This document shows, piece by piece, positions 10,036 to 20,186 of a stretch of 26,898 nucleotides of DNA. The DNA comes from Trichosphaerium sp. ATCC 40318 (taxonomy: Eukaryota; Discosea; Flabellinia; Trichosidae): NCBI GenBank assembly GCA_038496445.1, contig JALMLS010000053.1, forward strand, positions 1 through 26,898, read 5' to 3'. The notes beneath the pieces are model-generated. The model had not been told where the DNA came from and ran no database searches. It was given only the letters and a program-made list of their open reading frames with translations. The position numbers and the translations under genes are program-made. The stretch's first letter is position 1. The number at the start of each line of letters is the position of its first letter.

Positions 10036-10630
10036 TAGCTAGCTTTTTTGTGAAGATATCCAACTATTGGTACAAATGCGAGGAGAATGTCTTGTATGAA
10101 GACCAATTTTAATTTTATCTTACTAATACTATTTGTAGCCACAGTTTGATTCAATTCTGGTTAACAGTATAATCGCACTATTTCAAAGACGTGCGTTTCT
10201 TACTAAGGTTTAGTTACTTAATTGGGCGTTAGGTGATGAAGTTACTGGAGTTAAACTAGTTAAAGTTGTTAACTATCTGGCCCAAGGTGTAGCATGTACA
10301 GTGTAGTACGTATTAGCTTAACATCTACAAAGGTGCTTACTGAATTGTACTTTTAGCATGTTTGTAAAAAGTGGTATCATTCGTGTGCTTTGTGTGATAT
10401 GTTCCGGGGTTTTGATCGTGTATTGACTGATGCATTTTAGTATAACGAACCAATTTATAAGTTTGCCTTTATTCGTGACGTCCTCACAGGCTTGGAGAGT
10501 ATTTTGAACGGGTGATAGTATACTTGTACTTTCTTTTTTCTGATTCTATAGTTAATACTGTTTTACATAGTGCTGGTGCTTTTAGAATCAACCGGTATGT
10601 ATTTCAGTTTGACGCCGATTGCATCCTTAA
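10036..10630. other. Insertion-like gap inside the ankyrin array
   Basis: The repeat at 9980-10035 stops abruptly at a 7-nt inverted repeat (TTGGATA ... TATCCAA, 10033-10065). No ankyrin unit is readable until about 10640. No known coding sequence was found inside the gap. Confidence 0.4.
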
Positions 10631-11270
10631 AATCAAGTACGTTTATTCTCATGTATGAATATACAAGCGATGTCTATGCGTGGTCTATCTCCGATCTGGC
10701 TTTGATTACCATTAACACAACATCGTTGTCTATTGCTCCTGTTTGTGCTAGAGAGTAATGTGTGTAACAGGTTATATATCTCATCTGTGACCTGCACAAA
10801 CCAAAACTGTACTTCCATATTTAGTACTGGCGTCAATATTGGCCTTGGCATTGATTAACACTAATACTATTTGGCTCTATTCTTCCCCTGCTAAATAACA
10901 ATGTGAAACTGTATCCACCTTCATCAACATCAATATTGGATTTTTCATGTATCGTAACAAATAATAGTGTGAACGACTTGTGTTGTATCTCCCTGTGTCA
11001 TTACCTGCACATATCAAACCTGTATCTCCATATCTATCATCAACTGCATCTTTATTGCCATTGGATTCGATTAACTTTGTTATAAATTCAGCATGGCCAT
11101 TTGTTGCTATGATTGGTTAGCTATTTATGCACCAACCAATACAAACCTGCGAAAGCAATCACAAGTTCAATTACACCAACATTTGAACGATAGAGAGGGT
11201 TTGGTTCTTCACTTAGATCATTCCCGATAAGTTGTAATAAAAACGTAAACACGATTTGTAAAAAAATATG
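10631..11270 (-). pseudogene. Decaying ankyrin-repeat gene, 5' block
   Basis: Minus strand. A leading exon (about 11270-11147) reads IGNDLSEEPNPLYRSNVGVI and ends at a GCAG/GTTTG donor. A 40-nt intron is followed by a perfect 102-nt, 34-codon ankyrin exon (11106-11005: NGHAEFITKLIESNGNKDAV, then YGDTGLICA). Further units are a partial one near 10900-10960 (NIDVDEGG), 10890-10797 (NAKANIDASTKYG) and 10755-10670 (AIDNDVVLMVIKARSEIDHA followed by a stop). The 5' part is less decayed than the 3' block. No start codon was identified. Confidence 0.7.
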
Positions 11271-11541
11271 TTTATTCTAAAAGCATGTGACACAACATCC
11301 TAGTGATCCTTGATCACATTCTCCATCAATGCAAATACCCAAACCTGGTTTTTCTTTAGGGACGATTTTTGTAAGCAGTTCACACTTTCAAAAAAATTCT
11401 AGCACTCCTCAAAAACATTATTTTTACCCAATTTTTATGTATGTAGTAGATCGCATATGTGTCTGTACGTGGTATTAAACAAGCGTTTCTAGTAACAAAT
11501 AGTGCACTTTAATTAACAATTTCATTGAATGTAAAAACGAT
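11271..11541. other. Intergenic AT-rich stretch
   Basis: It lies between the 5' end of the ankyrin remnant and the 3' end of the next minus-strand remnant. Nothing coding was seen. Confidence 0.4.
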
Positions 11542-12030
11542 TTATTTATAGCTGGGATCATAGTCTTCTCCTCTATCACCACCATTTTCTGTAGGTAATT
11601 CAATTAACACATGCCGGGTACAGATTATATTCTTTGGTTTACAGTGGTTTTATCACTTTCAGTGTTCCACATAGCATTATTATCATCTGCCTCTAAAATT
11701 TCAGCTGAAAAAATTGTCCTTTCTTGGTAGTCCAGTGTAGTGCCATTGCGTGTGCCTACACTAATAACTACAAATTCTAGTGTCACCTCTACAATAGCCA
11801 CATACATGATCACATGGTTTGATACAACCATGTCCACATTTTGGAACACGTTCCCTACTTTTTTTTTTGTATTTGTTGTGTGCCCGAAGAGTTTAAGCGT
11901 ATAACATAGAACAGAGGCCAGATTGGGCGGAGGGGAATAGGCTGTTGACAAAGCTGGAAACACAGAGCACAGGACCTTCAAATTTTTAACTGTCTTGACG
12001 GAACTTACAAGAACTAGCGAAAGTGACAAG
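11542..12030 (-). pseudogene. Frame-broken gene with NF-X1-like cysteine cluster and acidic tail
   Basis: On the minus strand, 11850-11761 reads PKCGHGCIKPCDHVCGYC and then RGDTRIC before a stop. The CGH-x-C-x3-C-x3-C-x2-C spacing is that of NF-X1-type zinc fingers, which occur in tandem after the helicase in ZNFX1-like proteins. In another frame 11755-11645 encodes an acidic segment (SAEILEADDNNAMWNTESDK). One base out of step with it, 11642-11542 encodes KPKNIICTRHVLIELPTE, an acidic Gly/Asp tail and a TAA stop. The frame changes argue for a pseudogene unless unusual splicing joins them. No helicase motifs were found upstream. Confidence 0.4.
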
Positions 12031-12320
12031 ATCTGGCGCTGCTAATTTGTTTAATTAATAACACGACTTTTGCTAAAAATTAAGCAAGGCTTTCATGGAT
12101 TGGCAATAAAACTACTTCGCAAGAGAATTTGTATGTGGCAGCTGCCGCTTTAGCTGCTGTTTTTTCTTGTCAACCTTACCAGAACGCTCTGATATGAGCT
12201 TGCTAATACAAGAAAGGATGTGTATCACTTTTGAAGCGTTTTTTTGGTTTTCATTCGTGGAAAGATTCAACCCAATTTTTTGAATTAAAAGAATCTGTGA
12301 CAATAAAAATGTGATTCAGA
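12031..12320 (-). other. Minus-strand open segment of unknown identity
   Basis: A 63-codon minus-strand frame (12303-12112) ends in a lysine-rich helix (KLISERSGKVDKKKQQLKRQ). It could be a decayed exon of either neighbour. No family was recognised. Confidence 0.25.
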
Positions 12321-12480
12321 CTATGATGTACTGATCGCTATCTCAATAGCCTCGAGTTCAGAACCGTTTGAGTCAGCATGGAATACTGTCTTAAACATCA
12401 TCCAACAACTGCGCCAGTAGCTACTCTGTCTTTAACACTGCCGTCGGTGGTAAGTACTGAGACTCCTGTGAGGTTGTGTT
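12321..12480 (-). pseudogene. RNase H-like fragment, probable retroelement remnant
   Basis: On the minus strand, about 12460-12395 reads LTTDGSVKDRVATGAVVG and stops. One frame over, about 12395-12325 reads FHADSNGSELEAIEIAIS. TDGS with a following Gly-Ala-Val strand, then S-E-L-x-A-I, are the first two active-site motifs (Asp, Glu) of RNase H type 1, the order found in non-LTR retrotransposons. A frameshift separates them and the later Asp motifs are not visible. No reverse transcriptase was found alongside. Confidence 0.4.
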
Positions 12481-12799
12481 CCAGAGATGTACTCCAATTT
12501 TAGCTCTTGGGGTGTTTTAGACGTCTACAATCTTATAGCTAGTTTTAGAAAAAGGAGAAGATTTTTGTTGATATCGTTCTACTTGGTTTTTCATGTTGTA
12601 TTCGCCTTAACACCTTTGAAGATGGCGTTCGCGCAGCGGATTGGGTGAGAATAAATGTAATTTATACTCTTAGCACAAGGTCTTTGACTGTAACAACAGA
12701 CACTACTATAGCACGTCACATTGAAAGTGACTTGAAGGGGACAAAAAGCTAGTGTTTTTCTCTGTTTGGACCCTTGTACTATTAGTATTCACGACGACT
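12481..12799. other. Non-coding or heavily decayed stretch
   Basis: Lying 3' of the ARF pseudogene start on the minus strand, this could hold its later exons, but no clear DVGGQ, NKQD or C-terminal ARF motif could be read. Confidence 0.35.
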
Positions 12800-13031
12800 C
12801 CAACGCGAACTCCAATAGCATCCAATAAGGAATATACTATTCACAGGCGCTGTAAAATCACGTGGAAACCAAAAACCGCACTTTAAGCTTGTACAAGATC
12901 GTTGTCTACATAAAAGGCTATTTAGGTAACGTGACTCTAGTACTTTACCTTACCAGCAGCGTCTAAACCCAACAACAGTATTCTGGACCTGGTTTGGACG
13001 CCCCAAACAGTTTTCCTAACGCGCTCCCCAT
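12800..13031 (-). pseudogene. ARF-family small GTPase pseudogene, 5' end
   Basis: Minus strand. The ATG at 13031 opens MGSALGKLFGASK, an ARF-type N-myristoylation helix (Gly2, then K-L-F-G). One base out of frame, RSRILLLGLDAAGK follows, carrying the P-loop GLDAAGK. A 43-nt GTAAAG...TGTAG intron (12948-12906) then leads to TTILYKLKV, which completes the GKTTILYKLK block. Further down (about 12880-12800) only a shadow of the PTIGFNVE switch-I region remains (NSI...IG...). ARF proteins recruit coats and effectors to membranes. The frameshift before the P-loop, the loss of switch I and the missing DVGGQ and NKQD motifs make this a pseudogene. Its retained intron shows that it is not a processed copy. 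Confidence 0.75.
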
Positions 13032-13544
13032 TGATAGAACTTGTGTCAAAAATTATGGCACGTCGTATAATAGCTTTAAGAAAGAGTAAACCTCTTACTG
13101 AACGATCAATTTACTTCAGAATGTCCGGTCAAACTTCACATGTATACGCTTTTTCACGTATAGCAGATGGACGTGAGATCTTATCCATGATTATTCTGGA
13201 GAACGGAGTCTAACTTTCAAAGAAAAGACGACGTAGGTGCCACTGCCAAATGTGTTTTAAAAAAAACAGTGCAAAAACTTTGTTTTGGCATCGCTGCACG
13301 TAGGTGATGCTACGGTAGCAGTATTTTGAGTGTTTGCAACAAAGAGAGCAAGGATAACAATACAGACTATACAGTCACGTCACAGTCGATGTAAACAATA
13401 CAGCTTTTGATCTCTGTGCAACTCAAGTCTAACTACCTTGTTTGTCCAAGTTTAAACGGCACATATCATCTGTATTATGATAATACCTAATGTAACGTGC
13501 GTACCTGCAACTGAACGAAACCTAGCATAAAGATAAAAGTCTTC
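13032..13544. other. Upstream region of ARF pseudogene; unassigned ORF
   Basis: A plus-strand frame at 13031-13213 starts opposite the ARF pseudogene start and contains ARRIIALRKSKPLTERSI. No family was recognised and it may be chance. The rest shows nothing. Confidence 0.3.
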
Positions 13545-13870
13545 CAAAAAAAAAAACTACCGTTAAAGAAAAGTCATGACTATGCTTCTTGTGGAGGAAG
13601 ACCTAAGCTGCAACAACATAGGGGTATTAGCTTGAACTTTGTTTGGCTTTTATTGTAGAGGTATCCCATTCGTAGGTGATAAGGGTTTACTGTTACCTCG
13701 TGCAGCTCCGTTGTGGTTTTTGGTCTTTTCTCCATCGCCCATACTCTACCTGGCGTCTATACAACAAAGGTAACGTTAATTTAATTTCTTGCACAACTTC
13801 TTATCTTTTTCAGTAGCACAGCGCTCTAACTAGACAGCACCGAGTGATCCTTCTTTTAAGGCTCTCACTC
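13545..13870 (-). repeat. Long dispersed inverted repeat, right copy
   Basis: This is the reverse-complement partner of 4318-4535, about 9 kb away. The core of about 70 nt is identical. This copy carries about 85 extra bases (about 13752-13840) between the core and its outer flank. Weaker similarity continues to about 13960 (against about 4150-4300). Confidence 0.75.
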
Positions 13871-14498
13871 AAAACCACTTGTTATTTTGTCCCATTTTGT
13901 TTTGAGGTTACAACGCTCACGGTGCACACATATACAGTGTTGAGATTGCGTTTAGTGTTATTGCAGAACTAGTTGGGTTTTTTTTGTGTCTAATAGTCAC
14001 ACGCGCGTGCTGAGGGTTGCTACGGTGTTAGTTGAGCAAAAAAAAAAAGCGAAAGGTGTTTTGTCGCAAGTCGTTGCTTTACTCATGCAACTGGGCACGT
14101 AACAGAAACCAACAGTGGTATTACTTCATTCAGGCGTTAGCTTGTTACAATGTCGGCTTTATTTATGTTTATACGCATACCACAGCCTCGGTATAAAAAC
14201 CAAGTTAAACGCAAATATGTAAGGTTTTAAGATATCTGTTTGTAAAGGTTTTTTACACATTCCGTAGAGTGGCCATTGACGTATGATTCGCTTACTAGGA
14301 CTAACTGATCGATAAGTAGTCGTGTCATAACTCCCAATGTGGCCTTATGAAGATATTCAGTTAGCGAAGACTCAAAGCGCGTTCGCCTGTTACATGGTTC
14401 AACAACAAGTCAATTTATCTACGTATCAGGTCTCCTGAGCTTGATCTTAAATAGTTTGCCACTTAAGCGAAACATCATCATCTCACTATAATTGCACA
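13871..14498. other. Non-coding stretch, possible promoter of the ORF at 14499
   Basis: Bases 13871-13960 are the weak end of the inverted repeat. A TATA-like GGTATAAAAAC lies at about 14190, some 300 nt upstream of the next ORF. Nothing else was recognised. Confidence 0.35.
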
Positions 14499-14705
14499 AT
14501 GAGCACGGCAGCACCTCCTCGCAGTAATAGGGCTGCGTCACAGAGTTTAAAAACACGCATTGGGTTATTCGCTGACAAATTAAAAGAGTTTGACAAAGAG
14601 TACTGCAATACGCGCACAGAGTTCGATGAAGAGCAGGCGGACAGCCGTAAAGAGTTTGAAGAGCGCTATAAAAAAATAGACGCTAAACGCCAGGCACGTT
14701 TCTAA
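14499..14705 (+). CDS. Short charged coiled-coil ORF
   Basis: This ATG-initiated, 68-residue frame has a small-residue N-terminus (MSTAAPPRSNRAASQS) followed by a highly charged, uninterrupted predicted helix (DKLKEFDKEY ... DEEQADSRKEFEERYKKIDA). The Phe/Glu/Lys spacing suggests a coiled coil. No family was recognised. It lies 170 nt upstream of a second small helical ORF and just before a direct repeat; the pair could be two exons or two products of one small gene or element. A chance ORF is less likely given the consistent helical composition. Confidence 0.4.
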   Translation: MSTAAPPRSNRAASQSLKTRIGLFADKLKEFDKEYCNTRTEFDEEQADSRKEFEERYKKIDAKRQARF

Positions 14706-14724
14706 AAAGAAAGCGGGTTCTTTA

Positions 14725-14884
14725 TGCGGAAACCTTCTGCTCCTTGCGACCGTAGGGCTGCGTTAAAGGGCGAGTTGAAGTTGAAAGCGTTTTGTTACTC
14801 TAAACTTGTTTAAAACTGCGTTTGTGGAAACCATCTGCTTTCTTGCGACCGTAGGGCCGCGTTAAGGGCGAGTTGATGTCGAAA
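14725..14884 (+). repeat. Direct repeat of about 60 nt, two copies
   Basis: Copies at about 14725-14785 and 14823-14882 share GGAAACC, CTTGCGACCGTAGGG, GCGTTAA and GGGCGAGTTGA, roughly 85 percent identical, with starts 98 nt apart. The second copy runs straight into the start codon of the next ORF (ATG at 14876), so the first may mark a duplicated leader. Confidence 0.8.
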
Positions 14885-15166
14885 ACTGTCGTTGGTATCA
14901 AGTTGGCAAATCTTTCTTTATTTTTGGTTTTAATCACTAACAGCGTGTGCCAGGCTGCTACTATGGAGATTTTACGCGGTTTAATAACCCAAAACGATGA
15001 TTTAAAAGGTATAAAAAGAAAATACGACCAAGCTATGGTTGAGAACGCTCAACTCAAGAGAGAACTGCAAGTACTTAAAAAATTCAAGAGAACAGTTTCT
15101 GGAGCACTTGATGAAGCAAATGAACAATCAGAAGACGCTGATGTCGTTCTCCTACAGAAGATATAA
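14876..15166 (+). CDS. Small ORF: possible signal peptide plus coiled coil
   Basis: The ATG at 14876 opens 96 residues. Residues 8-26 are hydrophobic (LANLSLFLVLITNSVCQA), like a signal peptide ending at CQA. Then comes a leucine-zipper-like helix (GLITQNDDLKGIKRKYDQAM ... ENAQLKRELQVLKKF) and an acidic end. An unusual intron inside the hydrophobic part cannot be excluded, because CACTAACAG precedes GTGTGCCAG; the mature protein could then start at MEILRGL. Not recognised. The ATG is inside the second direct-repeat copy. Confidence 0.4.
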   Translation: MSKTVVGIKLANLSLFLVLITNSVCQAATMEILRGLITQNDDLKGIKRKYDQAMVENAQLKRELQVLKKFKRTVSGALDEANEQSEDADVVLLQKI

Positions 15167-15784
15167 AGGAAAAATTACGTTCTCCAAAGTGACATCTTTT
15201 TTCGAAGCAGTTTCACGGACATGAACAGCTAGAGAGCTTCCTTCCTTCCGTAATCAACGGGTTTTGATTGCATTCACGCGTCAGGGCGGCATAGCGAACC
15301 TGGAACGATTCGAAAGTGAAGGGAAAAAAACAACCTTTCATGTGGCGAAGAGCGTTATTGCAACTTTGCAAAACGATCTAGTAATTGCGGTGATATTGTA
15401 ATCAACCACATTTCACTATGACAATGTAAAACAATTAAAAAAAACGATCATCGATTTTTTTCAAAACAATAAATTTGATTCTTCTCAATCCATCACCAGG
15501 ACTTTGTCTTTTTCTTCACTTATACAAGTCTTTTAATAATTTGCCATTTATTGGTTACAAAAAATCCAAATCGCAGTCTACTACTAAGAGAGACAGTACT
15601 GAATAACAATCGCAATGTATGAATCCAAATCCAAACGTTTGAACATAAAAAAATGCGAACACCACACTTCTTTTAACAGAGAGACCATTAAAAAAAAGTT
15701 GGTTCATCAAGGAAGGTGGTATTAAATCAATAGCAGCCCAAACATTTAGTTCTTTTTTTTTTTGTTTGTTTTTTTGAAATTTGT
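15167..15784. other. Intergenic stretch between coiled-coil ORF and MDH 3' end
   Basis: AT-rich with several A and T runs (for example AAAAAACGATCATCGATTTTTT near 15438, an imperfect palindrome). A T-rich run at 15750-15775 sits just past the MDH stop codon on the minus strand. No gene was seen. Confidence 0.4.
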
Positions 15785-18252
<2,468 letters not shown>

Positions 18253-18376
18253 TGTGGTATTGTTTAGCTCTGGAAAGAAGATTCAAACGCTGCTTAAACG
18301 CACTTTTGTTAGACTTATGCCAAAAAGCTAACCGTTTGTTGTTTACACAACTGCCGTAACTGTATAACATAAGCAT
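18253..18376. promoter_or_regulatory. Bidirectional promoter between MDH and epimerase genes
   Basis: Only 124 bp separate the two start codons of divergently transcribed genes, so promoter elements and both 5' leaders must lie here. No TATA box is obvious. Motif words such as CGCTGCTTAAACGCAC are visible but their role is unknown. Confidence 0.6.
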
Positions 18377-19780
18377 ATGTCTAGTACAATTCTAGTGAGC
18401 GGAGGTAGCGGTTTTATTGGCAAGCGTTTAGTTGCGTCTCTAAAGAACAAAGGACACAGGGTACACATATATGAAAGCGGACTATAACAATCAGTTAATA
18501 CGAAACGTACTTACGTAACTGTTCAAATGAAATGGCACAAAAATGACCTTAAAATAGTAAAACCGCTCTATTTCTACCTTTCCAAAACAGTGAAAGTGAC
18601 ATTTATCATTTCCGCGTTATAAATCGTCAAAAAACAATCTCAAACGTCTTAAAATACGTCATGACGCTTAAAAGCCTTGTAGGTGCTCGTTGTATCGCGT
18701 AGCGCCAAGAAAGGGGATGTCACATGGGAAACAGTTAACAAAGGAAAAATTCCTGATTGCGACGCAATTATCTCTCTTCAAGGTGCGGGTATTGTTGACA
18801 AGGTATGTTAATGTCCTTCGTATATAGTATAGTTATGGTTAAAAGCTTGGTTTAGAGATGGACAAAGGAGTACAAGAAGGTGTTGATAGACTCAAGAGTA
18901 CAGACCACAAAAGCCTTACTGAACGCTGTCAAAAAGTCAAAAAAGAAACCCAAACATTTTATTGCAACTTCGGCTGTTTGGTGCGTAAAGTCTTTGTTCT
19001 GCCTGATGGAGTATTCATAACTATTACAAATATAGCTTCTATCCAACAGAACAAGATGAAGTATATGATGAGACATACGACGGACCACCAGCTGAGAACT
19101 TTGGAGGTTTTTATTAAATTGAAAATCACGTGCATTTGTTAATGCTTTATTAACAGGTAACATGGATTTTCAACTAGAAAATACTGCCTTGATTACATCA
19201 AAGGATATAAATACACCACTTTCTATTGTTCGCATGGGTGTAACACTAGGTGAAGGAGGAGGTAAGTGTAAAAAGTATTTTTAGTATACCGCTAATGTTC
19301 TTTTCCTGAACAGGACCTTTTTCACTACTTCAGCTTCCTCTTGGTTTGTATGGTGGAAATATTGGTACTGGTAAACACCATGTTCCTTGGATACACGTAG
19401 GTATGTAATTATATTGATAATTGGTAATAAGCTTACACGGTTAGATGATGCTGTGAGGGTATATGAGCATATTTTAGAAAAAGAAATCAAAGGCATTGTC
19501 AATGCTGTTGCACCAACGCTCACAACAAATAATGACATGTCAAACGCTATAGCAAAACGAGGTAAATGGACAGTACCTACACCATCAGTGATCATGAAAG
19601 CGGTAATGGGAGAAAGTTCTATACTTGTCACAGAAGGCCAAAAGGTAAAAGTTCAAGTTGTTTTTTTTCCCTTTGATTGTATTTAATGAATTGTAGATTA
19701 CGCCAAAACGATTACAGGAGACTAATTTCCCATTTTTGTACCCTACTATAGAACGTGCTATGGAGAATTTAGTAAAATAG
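18377..19780 (+). CDS. SDR-family NAD(P)-dependent epimerase (SDR39U1/YfcH-like)
   Basis: Eight exons (18377-18460, 18683-18802, 18856-18980, 19036-19106, 19157-19261, 19314-19400, 19445-19644, 19697-19780) give 291 residues, the usual length for the TIGR01777/SDR39U1 family of atypical short-chain dehydrogenases, whose substrate is unknown. Seen in the product: a Rossmann motif GGSGFIG (9-15), VLVVSRSAKKGDVTW, DAIISLQGAGIVDKRWT (the family's 'INLAGANIADRRWT' block), IDSRVQTTKALLNA, a SAV-x-FY segment in place of SAVGYYG, RMGVTLGEGGG, PWIHVDDAVR and NAVAPTLTTNNDMSNAIAK. The frame is uninterrupted. Introns are 44-56 nt except the first (222 nt). The start ATG precedes the Rossmann strand directly, so no targeting peptide is visible. 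Confidence 0.9.
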
Positions 19781-20186
19781 AAATTGCCTTGATACATAAG
19801 CTTCTGTCAACACCCTTTTTGAAATTTTATTTGTTTTTTTTTGGGTTTTCTTTATGCACCCATGAAAGTTGTACTGAAGATAGTTAAATTCTTTTAGTTT
19901 ACTTAATTTCTCTACATGCTTTAATAAACAGAGCACTCGGTCCTCGTCTTTTAGCAGTTCTAAAAACAAAAGCGTGGATAGCAGTGTCGTTTTACCAACC
20001 TCCAGCGAAACTACTATGTAAAGATGTATCGTCGTGAGCATGTGTGCTTATTAGACCTTGGTTTTATATCTAAATTGGCGCAGGTACTACTTAGTCTAGC
20101 GCTCAATAGTATAGCGCCTAAGAATATTAATTTGGTCAACCTAGATTCTTGAAGGAGTACCTTTTTTTGTGTTTTTAACTAACAAG
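19781..20186. other. Intergenic stretch with competing weak gene models
   Basis: Both strands have splice-compatible open pieces. Minus: ELLKDEDRVLCLLKHVEKL with a possible upstream exon, ending at about 19769. Plus: a serine-rich STRSSSFSSSKNKSVDSS exon between a GTACTG...AACAG intron and a possible GTAAAG donor. Neither has a recognisable family. The GH5 promoter must also lie here. Confidence 0.35.

Noticed and set aside
13031-13213. 60-codon plus-strand frame with ARRIIALRKSKPL, considered as reverse-transcriptase remnant
   Set aside because: No YxDD box or other RT landmark is present, and it begins opposite the ARF pseudogene start.
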